Origin: Gynuella sunshinyii YC6258
Lineage (GTDB): Bacteria; Pseudomonadota; Gammaproteobacteria; Pseudomonadales; Natronospirillaceae
Length of the DNA: 64,000 nt
Assembly (NCBI RefSeq): GCF_000940805.1
Contig: NZ_CP007142.1
Location: forward strand, 4,936,593 to 5,000,592
Direction: 5' to 3'
The position numbers and the translations under genes were made by a program. Every line of letters begins with the position of its first letter. Positions within the stretch are counted from its first letter, which is position 1. Below, one piece after another: positions 9,255 through 19,907 of the stretch. Below the pieces are notes generated by a model that was not told the DNA's origin, made no database searches, and saw only the letters and a program-made list of their open reading frames with translations.

Positions 9255-11134
9255 TGAACACAGTTTTAAAAGACAAAGAAGTATCGTGCAGGATGATATT
9301 TCCTGTTATTTCAGCAATAAAAAATCATAATCTTGATGTATCATTACTCCTCAAGGATACCGGACTTGACCTCAAGTACATTTCCAATCCACAGAACAGG
9401 TTTTCTTGGAACCAGTTATCGATAATTATGAACAACCTAACCAATGAACTTGGTTTCTCTAAAGAAGATTTAGTGGTTCTTGGCGAACAATTCAAAGATT
9501 CACCTTTATACAAATCAGTATTATTTGTTTTCCGTTTGCTTTTTACTCTTCCAGAATTCTATGAATGGTTTCACCGCCCATCCAATGAAAGTCCTGCTAG
9601 ACAGTCCATTAGCTGCATTACATACGAAATTAGCTCCGATGCTGGTTACAACTATAGACTTAAATTCCGACTTGATGAAGGATACCAACCCATATGGCAG
9701 TTCTATTATACGAGTCTAGGGGTCATTAGGGTTTTACCAACTATATATGGTTTGCCTCCTGTAGATGTTAAAATTTATGAACAAAATGACGGCTGTGTAT
9801 ACCATTTCCGTTGTCCCAAAACGGGTGGCATATTTTCACACTTAAGAAAATTTCTAACCTTTCCAATCGTGGCCAAAACGGCGGCAGAAACTGTTGTAAA
9901 AACAAATAGAGAACTCTTTGAAGCGAATGTAAAATTACAGGATGAAAACACACGTTTAGTTAGAACACAAAAGGCTCTAAAAGAAGCCAAAAAAGAGGCA
10001 GAAGAAGCATCAAAAGCCAAGACCCAGTTCCTGGCCAATATCTCCCATGAAATCCGAACACCGCTGAACGGAATTATCGGTTCTCTCAGCCTCTTGCTTG
10101 AAGATGAAAGAGACAAAGAAAAATTATCTTCCCTTAAAATCATCAATGAATCCTCCGAAGTATTGCTGAAACTGTTAAACGAAATTCTGAACTTTTCCAA
10201 AATCGAGTCAGGTAATTTTGATATTAATCTGGAACCCGTCAATCTCTATGAGTTGCAGTCGGAAACGTTTGATGCATTTTTGTCCGCTGCGCAGCAGAAA
10301 AATATCGCCCTCAACTCGACCTGCCAAATCGATCCCAAGCATTATTTCCTGGGAGATGCACTGAAAATCAAGCAGATTCTGAACAATCTGATTGCCAATG
10401 CCATTAAGTTCTGCGACGCCGGTGAGGTTAATATCAACAGTCTTTGGCAGGCTGATACCAAAACTCTGGTACTGACTGTTTCAGATACAGGTATTGGCAT
10501 ACCCGAGCATCAGCAGAATCTGATCTTTAGTGAGTTTGTGCAACTCGATAGTACTCTCAAACGCAGACATGAGGGAGCAGGCCTGGGGCTGGCAATTACG
10601 CAAAGACTGGTCGAGCGGATGGAGGGTTCTATCAAACTGACGAGTGAAGTTGGCAAAGGCTCCACGTTTGAAATTACCATTCCGATGGAATCCACAAACG
10701 CCCCCGAACCAGCAATCGGCAAAGAGGAGTCCAGCGAGCCTGAAACCACATTAAACATCCTGCTGGTGGAAGACAATAAAACCAATCAGCTGGTGATTAG
10801 CCGGCTAATCAACAAAGCAGGACATGAGTATACTCTGGCTGAAAACGGCCTTGAACGCCTTGAAAAAATGAAACATGATCAGTTTGATCTGATTCTGATG
10901 GATATCATGATGCCGGAAATGGATGGTATTGAAGCAACCCGTGAGATTCGTAAAATTTTTTCAAAAGATACACTGCCAATTCTTGCTTTAAGTGCGAATA
11001 CCGAGACAGAGAATATCGAGGAATGTCTGACAGTTGGTATGAATGAATATCTCAACAAGCCCATTCGGATGCAGGAACTGAAATCGATTCTGAATCGTTA
11101 TGCACCAAAACTGACTGCTGCGGAAAGCTCATAA
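9251..11134 (+). CDS. Soluble hybrid histidine kinase with receiver domain
   Basis: This 627-residue protein overlaps the synthase by ATGA (9251-9254). Residues ~1-210 form a sensor region without membrane segments; its start (DVSLLLKDTGLDLKYISNP) recalls the arabinose-binding-like N-terminal domain of some AraC regulators. A coiled coil (~215-255) leads to the H box FLANISHEIRTPLNG with phospho-acceptor H266. The N box (LNNLIANAIKF), G1 (SDTGIGIPEH) and G2 (GAGLGLAI) are intact. A receiver domain (~500-615) carries EDN, LMDIMMPEMDG with D551, and the conserved Lys ~603. There is no HPt or output domain, so it must signal through another protein not in this window. Coupling to the synthase suggests it senses the synthase product inside the cell. 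Confidence 0.88.
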   Translation: MMNTVLKDKEVSCRMIFPVISAIKNHNLDVSLLLKDTGLDLKYISNPQNRFSWNQLSIIMNNLTNELGFSKEDLVVLGEQFKDSPLYKSVLFVFRLLFTLPEFYEWFHRPSNESPARQSISCITYEISSDAGYNYRLKFRLDEGYQPIWQFYYTSLGVIRVLPTIYGLPPVDVKIYEQNDGCVYHFRCPKTGGIFSHLRKFLTFPIVAKTAAETVVKTNRELFEANVKLQDENTRLVRTQKALKEAKKEAEEASKAKTQFLANISHEIRTPLNGIIGSLSLLLEDERDKEKLSSLKIINESSEVLLKLLNEILNFSKIESGNFDINLEPVNLYELQSETFDAFLSAAQQKNIALNSTCQIDPKHYFLGDALKIKQILNNLIANAIKFCDAGEVNINSLWQADTKTLVLTVSDTGIGIPEHQQNLIFSEFVQLDSTLKRRHEGAGLGLAITQRLVERMEGSIKLTSEVGKGSTFEITIPMESTNAPEPAIGKEESSEPETTLNILLVEDNKTNQLVISRLINKAGHEYTLAENGLERLEKMKHDQFDLILMDIMMPEMDGIEATREIRKIFSKDTLPILALSANTETENIEECLTVGMNEYLNKPIRMQELKSILNRYAPKLTAAESS

Positions 11135-11456
11135 ATATTTATTCACCTACGTATACAAGTAGCCTTTATTGAAACCAATTGTCAATACAGTTGCGGGGAA
11201 CTTCTTTGGGAACGCTCATACAGAATCGAGCTTACTGGCATCAATATCGGACAAGGCAACAAGCTATTTTTGGCATGCGGGAATACACTGTAATGCACTA
11301 CAATGAAAAACGACTACAACGCTTCTTATAACGTCCTGTAGATATCTCTTTTCTGCTTTAACAGAAAAATGCTCATGTCACACCACTCCCTTTATTTGCC
11401 TCGCATCTACGAGCTGTTTATGCTGGCCTAACCTTCAGCCACGGATAAACACCAAT
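11135..11456 (+). other. Intergenic region, nothing recognised
   Basis: About 320 bases between the kinase and the aminotransferase. I see no gene, clear terminator or conserved regulatory motif. The promoter for the aminotransferase gene is expected here. Confidence 0.4.
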
Positions 11457-12392
11457 ATGACGTATTCAGACGATCAACACGCAATCACCGCACATGACTC
11501 AGAAGAAGATATCCGCAACCGCGATATCAAAATATTCATCAATGGCGAGATAGTCCATCGCGACCAGGCCAAAGTCTCTGTATATGACTCTGGTTTTTTA
11601 CTGGGCGACGGGATGTGGGAGGGTATGCGCCTGTATAACGGCAAATGGGCCTTCTTCGAAGAACACATGGATCGATTATTTGACAGCTGCAAAGCCGTCT
11701 CTCTGGACATCGGCATGAGCCGTGAAGAGATATTGGAGGCACTGACGAAAACCGCCGAAGCCAACCAGATGAACACCGATGTCCACTGCCGGTTAATGAT
11801 TACCCGTGGCACAAAAGTAAAACCATTTCAGCATCCCGGTCTGTCGCGTTCCGGCCCGACCATCGTCATTATTCTGGAGCATTCCAAACCGTCTACCAAA
11901 TTATTGGATCGAGGTATCAAACTTGCCACGGTACCTCAGGTAAGAGGACTGCCGATGTCTCAGGATGCCAAATACAATTCACACTCCAAACTGAATTGCG
12001 TGCTTGCCTGTCTGCAGGCGGAACAGGCCGGCGCAGACGAAGGATTGATGCTCGACCCCCACGGTTTTGTGAACACCACCAACTCCTGCAATTTTTTTAT
12101 CGTCCGTAAAGGCGAGCTCTGGACATCCACCGGCGACTATTGCATGAATGGCGTCACCCGCGCCAAAGTCATCGAGCTGTGCCAGCACCATGGCATACCT
12201 GTCTACCAGAAGAATTTCTCGCTGTTTGAAACCTATGGTGCAGATGAGGCATTCCTGACCGGCACCTTCGGTGCGCAAACCCCGGTCTCCTTCATCGATG
12301 GCAAACAGATTGGTAACGGTCAGGCAGGACCAATGACCCGTAAAATCCGTGAGCTTTATCAGACACTCATTGAACAGGAGTGCCAGTCATGA
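11457..12392 (+). CDS. Class IV PLP aminotransferase (branched-chain or D-amino acid type)
   Basis: This 311-residue protein is a fold-type IV PLP enzyme. FINGEIVHRDQAKVSVYDSG (~27-45) followed by LLGDGMWEGMRLYNG is the typical N-terminal signature of BCAT/DAAT/ADC-lyase proteins. The Schiff-base lysine is probably K172 in QDAKYNSHSKLN (K178 is the alternative), and GVTRAKVIEL plus TGTFGAQTPVSFIDG match the C-terminal cofactor-binding blocks. It should transaminate an amino acid with 2-oxoglutarate or pyruvate; substrate choice among Leu/Ile/Val, D-amino acids or others cannot be read from sequence. Its stop overlaps the start of the sulfotransferase-like gene by ATGA. Proximity to AzlCD favours a branched-chain amino acid link. 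Confidence 0.85.
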   Translation: MTYSDDQHAITAHDSEEDIRNRDIKIFINGEIVHRDQAKVSVYDSGFLLGDGMWEGMRLYNGKWAFFEEHMDRLFDSCKAVSLDIGMSREEILEALTKTAEANQMNTDVHCRLMITRGTKVKPFQHPGLSRSGPTIVIILEHSKPSTKLLDRGIKLATVPQVRGLPMSQDAKYNSHSKLNCVLACLQAEQAGADEGLMLDPHGFVNTTNSCNFFIVRKGELWTSTGDYCMNGVTRAKVIELCQHHGIPVYQKNFSLFETYGADEAFLTGTFGAQTPVSFIDGKQIGNGQAGPMTRKIRELYQTLIEQECQS

Positions 12393-13108
12393 GAATCGCC
12401 ATGTGGTCTGGCCCACGAAACCTCTCAACGGCCATGATGTACTCATTCGCTGCGCGGGCAGACTGCGCCGTTTGGGATGAACCGTTTTATGCTCCCTTTT
12501 TAAAGCAAAGTGGTCGTCAGGACCCGATGCTGGAAGAGATATTTGCACAGGAGGAAACCAACCCGGATATCGTCGCCGCTCGTTGCCTGGGGGAAATTCC
12601 GCACGGTAAAACCGTGTTTTATCAAAAACACATGCCTCACCATATGATCGCGACCATGCCCAGAGCATGGATTGCTGACATGGTAAATGTGTTTCTGATT
12701 CGCCATCCGGCACGAGTGATTGCCAGCTATGCCAAAAAACGCGAAAACCCAACCCTCGAAGACATCGGTATTGAAATGCAGGTCAGTCTGTTTGAAGAAA
12801 TCCGTACACGTCAGGGTCACACGCCAGTCGTCATTGACTCCAGTGATATTCGTCGTGATCCAGCAGGCATGCTGAAGAAACTCTGCCAGGCAATCAATCT
12901 GCCATATGATCCGGCCATGCTGTCCTGGCCTGCTGGCGGACACGCCTGTGATGGAGTCTGGGCGCCTCATTGGTATCCGGAAGTGTGGAAAAGCACGGGT
13001 TTTGCCCCCCCGGAGGGAGACCTGCCAATATTGCCTGCTCACTTACAGCCCATCCTTCAACAGGCCCTGCCCTGCTACGAACGTCTGGCAACTCATGCCC
13101 TGAAATAG
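12389..13108 (+). CDS. Sulfotransferase-like protein
   Basis: The chosen start is the ATG at 12389, which overlaps the aminotransferase stop (ATGA) and has an AGGAG site 6-10 bases upstream; an in-frame GTG at 12380 is less likely. The 239-residue product begins MRIAMWSGPRNLSTAM, a P-loop-like 5'-phosphosulfate-binding motif, and has FLIRHPARVIASY at ~105-117, resembling the 3'-phosphate-binding motif of PAPS sulfotransferases. Similar proteins are known next to, or fused with, class IV aminotransferases. Whether it transfers sulfate is unknown. Translational coupling implies joint action with the aminotransferase. Confidence 0.75.
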   Translation: MRIAMWSGPRNLSTAMMYSFAARADCAVWDEPFYAPFLKQSGRQDPMLEEIFAQEETNPDIVAARCLGEIPHGKTVFYQKHMPHHMIATMPRAWIADMVNVFLIRHPARVIASYAKKRENPTLEDIGIEMQVSLFEEIRTRQGHTPVVIDSSDIRRDPAGMLKKLCQAINLPYDPAMLSWPAGGHACDGVWAPHWYPEVWKSTGFAPPEGDLPILPAHLQPILQQALPCYERLATHALK

Positions 13109-13117
13109 AACCCTGCC

Positions 13118-13141
13118 GCCAGACTTTTGGAACGGTCTGGC
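13118..13141 (+). terminator. Weak hairpin after the sulfotransferase-like gene
   Basis: A 7-bp stem GCCAGAC / GTCTGGC with a 10-base loop lies just after the stop codon at 13108. No strong T run follows, so termination is uncertain; it separates the gene pair from the downstream AraC gene. Confidence 0.35.
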
Positions 13142-13216
13142 AACAGGTCAATTTTGTTCAAAACACCTGCATATTGCCATGCTATGATTCAGTGCAAGTG
13201 ACAATGAGTGTTATCT

Positions 13217-14041
13217 ATGCAAGAAGTGGAAGTAGCCAGTTATCAGGTCGCCACAGATCTTCACAATACCGAAATACTGACCGCCCGGTTCCATCAGCAG
13301 CGCTTTAATCGCCATGTTCATGAGGGTTATTGCATCGGTGTGATTGAACAGGGCGCGCAGCAGTTCTGGCGCTCAGGCAGCAACCACATCGCCGCCAGGA
13401 ACAGCATTATTCTGGTGAATGCAGATCAGGTACATGACGGCCACCGGGCATCCGAAAACGGCTGGGCGTATCAGGCCTGTTATCCGACGGTTGAAGTATT
13501 TTCCACACTCAGCCAGGAGTTTTCCGGCCCGGGAAACGCACCATGGTTTGAACATGCCGTTGAGCATGATAACCACATGGCTGAACTGCTCAGAACGATG
13601 TTTAATACGCTTCGGGAATCCACCAATACGTTGCAACGGGAAACCGCTTTTTACCTCGCCATGACCCAACTGATGAGCAACTTTGGCAAACGTCGCCCGG
13701 AGCTGACTCATTTACAACACCAGCCGAAGACCGTGCGTTTTATTGTCGACTATCTGCAACAACACTTTGCCGAAAACATTTCTCTGGTACATCTGGCGGC
13801 CCTGGTACATTTGAATCCGTTCTATCTGGTCCGGCTGTTTACCCGAACCATGGGACTGCCGCCGCACCGATACCAGATTCAGGTCCGCATCCAACGCGCC
13901 AAAGCCATGTTAAGGCAGAAAAAACCGCTCAAAGCCATCGCCCTGGATTGTGGCTTCAGCGATCAGAGTCACCTTAATCGCCATTTTAAATTTGTCACCG
14001 GTATTACTCCGGGTCAATATCAGCACAGCATCACCTTATGA
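13217..14041 (+). CDS. AraC-family transcriptional regulator
   Basis: Translation probably starts at the ATG at 13217 (MQEVEVASYQV), with an in-frame GTG at 13208 as the alternative. The ~274-residue protein has an N-terminal cupin-like AraC-binding domain (HVHEGYCIGVIEQGAQQFWR) and a C-terminal double HTH (~175-275). The second HTH motif is IALDCGFSDQSHLNRHFKF, followed by TGITPGQYQ, diagnostic of the family. Its stop overlaps the start of azlC by ATGA. It is probably the local activator of the azlCD exporter and possibly of the upstream aminotransferase pair, responding to an amino acid. The ligand is unknown. Confidence 0.9.
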   Translation: MQEVEVASYQVATDLHNTEILTARFHQQRFNRHVHEGYCIGVIEQGAQQFWRSGSNHIAARNSIILVNADQVHDGHRASENGWAYQACYPTVEVFSTLSQEFSGPGNAPWFEHAVEHDNHMAELLRTMFNTLRESTNTLQRETAFYLAMTQLMSNFGKRRPELTHLQHQPKTVRFIVDYLQQHFAENISLVHLAALVHLNPFYLVRLFTRTMGLPPHRYQIQVRIQRAKAMLRQKKPLKAIALDCGFSDQSHLNRHFKFVTGITPGQYQHSITL

Positions 14042-14754
14042 ATCATAAAGTCCGTTTATCCCTTGCCCTGTCCGGGGCCAGAGACACAATTCCGTTAATC
14101 ATCGCCGCCATGCCTTTCGGTCTGGTGTTCGGTGCACTGGCCATCAGCTCCGGCTTTTCCGCCACCTTTACCATGGCCATGTCGGTATTTGTATTCGCCG
14201 GTGCATCACAGTTTATAGCCATCTCCCTGCTTGCTTCTGCGGCAGCATTTCCGGTCGTGCTGATTACCGTGTTCATCGTTAATTTACGACATTTGCTGTA
14301 TTCCGCGTCATTGATGAACGATATGCACGCGCTGGCCGGCTGGGCAAAACCGATACTATCTTTCTGGATGACGGATGAAACCTTTGCCGTGGTGACCAGT
14401 CGCCGGCTGAAGTACCCCAAATCTCCGGGATTGTTCTGGTATTACCTTGGGTCTGCACTCTTTATGTATCTCAGCTGGCAACTCTTTACCTGGATCGGTA
14501 TTCACGCTGGAGAACAGATTCCAGACCTGAGTAAATGGGGGTTGGATGTTGCCATGGTGGTGGCATTTGTAGGTATCGTCACACCGTTACTGAAAACCAA
14601 AAGCCACTGGGCCTGTGCTCTGACATCCGCCGTCAGTGCTGGCCTGACTTTTCACTGGCCATATCAACTCGGATTTTTATTCAGCTGCGCTCTGGCAATT
14701 ATCGTAGGTGTCACCATCAACTGGAAAACCCGCCCGGAGGTGCAACATGTATGA
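14038..14754 (+). CDS. azlC: AzlC-family branched-chain amino acid exporter, large subunit
   Basis: This 238-residue integral membrane protein has several hydrophobic helices. The signature IPLIIAAMPFGLVFGALAIS (~18-37) and FVFAGASQFIAISLL (~51-65) are typical of AzlC/YgaZ proteins, which with a small AzlD/YgaH partner export branched-chain amino acids (and in some cases methionine or analogues) across the inner membrane. It overlaps the AraC gene upstream by 4 bases and azlD downstream by 8, so the three are one transcriptional unit. The substrate is inferred from the family. Confidence 0.92.
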   Translation: MNHKVRLSLALSGARDTIPLIIAAMPFGLVFGALAISSGFSATFTMAMSVFVFAGASQFIAISLLASAAAFPVVLITVFIVNLRHLLYSASLMNDMHALAGWAKPILSFWMTDETFAVVTSRRLKYPKSPGLFWYYLGSALFMYLSWQLFTWIGIHAGEQIPDLSKWGLDVAMVVAFVGIVTPLLKTKSHWACALTSAVSAGLTFHWPYQLGFLFSCALAIIVGVTINWKTRPEVQHV

Positions 14755-15061
14755 GGTATTATTGATTGCCGGCATGATGGCACTGACATTCGGTCCACGC
14801 TATCTGCCCTTCGCCCTCGCTGGTCGAATTCAATTACCACCATTGGTCACACAGGCGCTGGAGTTCGTACCAGTAGCCGTACTGACAGCCATCATCACAC
14901 AGGCAACCCTTTACCGGGATGGAATACTTGTCATCAATCTGGACAACCACTACCTGGTTGCCGCTCTGTGTGCGTTCGCAACTTCACTGCTGACCAGACA
15001 TATGTTTCTGACTATTTTGGTTGGGCTGGTAACTTATGGAATCAGTCTGTGGCTGGGATAG
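14747..15061 (+). CDS. azlD: AzlD-family exporter small subunit
   Basis: The start chosen is the ATG at 14747 (MYEVLLIAGMMAL), with GGAGG six bases upstream; a longer frame from 14708 would add residues without family support. The 104-residue protein has about four hydrophobic segments and the AzlD hallmark FGPRYLPFALAGR (~15-27) and FVPVAVLTAIIT. It forms the exporter with AzlC, whose gene it overlaps. Confidence 0.92.
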   Translation: MYEVLLIAGMMALTFGPRYLPFALAGRIQLPPLVTQALEFVPVAVLTAIITQATLYRDGILVINLDNHYLVAALCAFATSLLTRHMFLTILVGLVTYGISLWLG

Positions 15062-15087
15062 GGTTCTGAGGGGAACTTTCAAATTAA

Positions 15088-15111
15088 GTGGATGTCCTGA
15101 AGGACATCCAC
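15088..15111 (+). terminator. Hairpin between convergent azlD and katG
   Basis: A perfect 10-bp stem (GTGGATGTCC / GGACATCCAC) with loop TGAA lies between the convergent stop codons of azlD (15061) and katG (15138). It may stop transcription from both sides; T runs are poor on both strands. Confidence 0.55.
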
Positions 15112-15137
15112 AGATTCAGAGGGATAGTGGTTTAGAC

Positions 15138-17552
<2,415 letters not shown>

Positions 17553-17667
17553 TCATCACAGTTCACGACATATTCAAGCAAGCAATCAGTTAAGAGCCCT
17601 CGTTTTAATCATGTGACTTCAGCTGGATTCGCAGAAAGAAGCTACAACCTGTTGAAAACGCTAAGGT

Positions 17668-18363
17668 CTAAATGCGCTTAGATAGCCAGGCACGAATCAA
17701 TCCAGCCTGAAAAAACTGCACAGGAGACTCGAACCCGCCTGATTTGATAATCTGCTCCACTTTCTCCGCTGCGAGGACTGCGACATCGTTAGCATAGGCA
17801 TGACGCACTCGCTCCAGGTTTTCAGGGGTTATATCCACTGCAGATATCATATTCATCCAGGCAGGCAACAATATCGCGTACTCCGACGACTCGATATCTG
17901 AAGACAAATCAGAACTCGCCAGCAGCGCACCGGATTTCAGCCGGTCTGCAATCTCTCGAAAGAAGGTTGATCGCGCCGCCGGTTCCAGAATGAATTGAGA
18001 GACCAGAAAACAGGTTGCCGCGTCGTGAGGTTCTAATGTCGGAAGCGACTCCAGAAATCCTTCATGAAAATGACAACGATCCCGAAAACCTTCTTTTGTT
18101 ACCCGTTCACGACAGACATCCAGCATCGCACCGGAAGGTTCAACCAGGGTAAACTGCCACTGGGGATGTTTTTCCGCCAGCCCCGTCAGCTCTACACCCG
18201 TACCAACACCCACACAGAGAATTCGCGCATCAACAGGTAATCCGGCAAACATCGATTGCAGCAATAAATGCAAACAATTCTGAATCGGCGATGTTTTCGA
18301 CCATTGAGAGTCATACCCTTTAGCCTGCTGATCAGACAGTTCTTTAATTTCATCTTGATTCAT
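17668..18363 (-). CDS. Class I SAM-dependent methyltransferase
   Basis: This is a 231-residue protein. Motif I ILCVGVGTGVELTGLA (~48-63) followed by FTLVEPSGAMLDVCRER fits the SAM-binding Rossmann fold, and CFLVSQFILEPAARSTFFRE fits motifs downstream of the acidic loop. No membrane segment or signal is seen. The methyl acceptor is unknown. It is flanked by katG and csp, which gives no functional clue. Confidence 0.82.
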   Translation of the reverse strand: MNQDEIKELSDQQAKGYDSQWSKTSPIQNCLHLLLQSMFAGLPVDARILCVGVGTGVELTGLAEKHPQWQFTLVEPSGAMLDVCRERVTKEGFRDRCHFHEGFLESLPTLEPHDAATCFLVSQFILEPAARSTFFREIADRLKSGALLASSDLSSDIESSEYAILLPAWMNMISAVDITPENLERVRHAYANDVAVLAAEKVEQIIKSGGFESPVQFFQAGLIRAWLSKRI

Positions 18364-18665
18364 AGTCTCCCCCTAAATCGTCTTAAACCCTGACCCCGTG
18401 ATATCGGACAAAATTATTACCTTTCATTTTGCCAGTAGATTATATCTGGGGAAAAAACGCAATTCTGGGAAAAATACTCGAAGAAGAATACCTGTCTAAA
18501 CAAGGATGTGACGAGCGTGAAAAAACGATGAAACCATTCGCAGTAAAATAACTGACCAATGAAACAGCTTGTGAATCAATTTGTATACGGATGTTAACGG
18601 TCTGTGGGAGCTTACGTTTTGGCTAACGGGAAGGTTATGTGAATGAAGAGATAGTGACGGACATA
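18364..18665 (-). other. Intergenic region, nothing recognised
   Basis: About 300 bases between the methyltransferase start and the terminator of the cold-shock gene. No gene or conserved element was seen. The methyltransferase promoter is expected here. Confidence 0.4.
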
Positions 18666-18696
18666 AAAAAGGCAAGCCGCTATGGCTTGCCTTTTT
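18666..18696 (-). terminator. Rho-independent terminator of the cold-shock gene
   Basis: Stem GGCAAGCC / GGCTTGCC (loop GCTAT) is flanked by A5-6 and T5, so a full intrinsic terminator reads from either strand. It begins 18 bases after the csp stop codon at 18715. Confidence 0.9.
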
Positions 18697-18714
18697 CAGA
18701 AAAATGCTGAGCAA

Positions 18715-18924
18715 TTAAATCGCTACAATATTCTCTGCTTGAGGACCTTTAGGGCCCTGAGTCACTGTAAACTGAACGGCTTGGCCTTCAGCCAGGGTTT
18801 TGAAGCCAGAACTTACGATAGCACTGAAGTGTGCAAATACGTCTGGTCCGGATTTTTGTTCAATAAAACCAAAACCTTTTGACTCGTTGAACCATTTAAC
18901 AGTGCCGGTAGTTGAATTAGACAT
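18715..18924 (-). CDS. Cold-shock protein (CspA family)
   Basis: This 69-residue, single cold-shock domain protein has [18 protein letters not shown], containing RNP1 (KGFGFI), and VFAHFSAIV with RNP2. The C-terminal [11 protein letters not shown] matches CspA/CspE proteins. It binds single-stranded RNA and DNA and acts as an RNA chaperone. It is monocistronic with a clear terminator. The ~237 bases upstream (18925-19161) could hold a long 5' leader of the kind that gives temperature control in CspA genes; I cannot show a fold. Confidence 0.97.
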   Translation of the reverse strand: MSNSTTGTVKWFNESKGFGFIEQKSGPDVFAHFSAIVSSGFKTLAEGQAVQFTVTQGPKGPQAENIVAI

Positions 18925-19161
18925 AATAATTATCCTGTAAGGAAATATAAGGAAGCCTTTTAAGGGGCCGATATAGCTGGAAAAACAGACAAAAATTTAA
19001 AACTACAGGACGAAGATTTATGACAATGCAACGAAATGGAGAATATAAAAATGAGGCTTACTTTCTTGCTGAAGCCAATCTATGCCCTATCCAGAGTAAA
19101 GTCAAACAATATTTTTAATGGGTCACTCAAGGTTTCCAACACAGCCATGCTCGCCAGCACT

Positions 19162-19647
19162 TCACCTACAATCTGGTCGAATGGATCGTAACACCCGCGA
19201 CAATGGTCTGACCTTTGAACTGTCGACAGTCAGCGTAAACTCATATCCCTGCGGTGCTTCTCTGGTAACCTCAAAACCAAGCTTCCGGTGAAATCTGATC
19301 GAAAGTTCATTGGATTTAAATACATTGCTGATGAGAGTGGTCGCACCGACTTTCTCCAAATGCTCAATCAACTGTCCAAACAACACCCCAAACGTGTATC
19401 TGTTTCGTTTATCGGGATGCGTCACAAACATCAAAACGAACCACTTCCCCTGCCCCAAATCCTTCAACGATGCATAAGCATGCAACTCCCCATCCTTTCT
19501 GACATCAAACAGGCAATTCGCGGATTTGGCCTGTCGAAGAGAGTCAAGGTATACATCTCTGTCTATGGGCTTGCCCGCTTTTATTGAGATGTCACTTAAA
19601 GTGAGCATGTCTAAGTTTAAATATTCTTCCATTTGCTTTTTATTCAC
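19162..19647 (-). CDS. GNAT-family N-acetyltransferase
   Basis: This 161-residue protein fits a single GNAT domain. WFVLMFVTHPDKRNRYTFGVLF (~69-90) is in the position of the acetyl-CoA-binding region, though the Q/RxxGxG/A signature is degenerate (KRNRYTFG), and NELSIRFHRKLGFEV near the end is the typical final GNAT motif. The substrate is unknown and neighbours give no clue. The product is cytoplasmic. Confidence 0.72.
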   Translation of the reverse strand: MNKKQMEEYLNLDMLTLSDISIKAGKPIDRDVYLDSLRQAKSANCLFDVRKDGELHAYASLKDLGQGKWFVLMFVTHPDKRNRYTFGVLFGQLIEHLEKVGATTLISNVFKSNELSIRFHRKLGFEVTREAPQGYEFTLTVDSSKVRPLSRVLRSIRPDCR

Positions 19648-19907
19648 TGACCTTAAATACAGGTTTTATATTCCTTTAATGATAACTAAGGGGCCTCTGA
19701 AAAATAGATCATCTCCGGTGAGTATGTTTTGTGCTTTAGCTTGAGGAACCTGGCTGGCTTCAGTCTTTCTTTTACAAAGGCTGCGACAGACCATGGCGTC
19801 TATCACAGCTACAAGATCAGAAAACGATACGGTTGTTATCTGTTTCAGTAAGTTAGCATGACAAATTTTTTATGACTGCCAATCCTACCTCAGCTCAAGC
19901 CGTCAGA

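Noticed and set aside
18496-18714. 72-codon minus-strand frame next to csp
   Set aside because: It contains the csp terminator hairpin and has no protein-like features.
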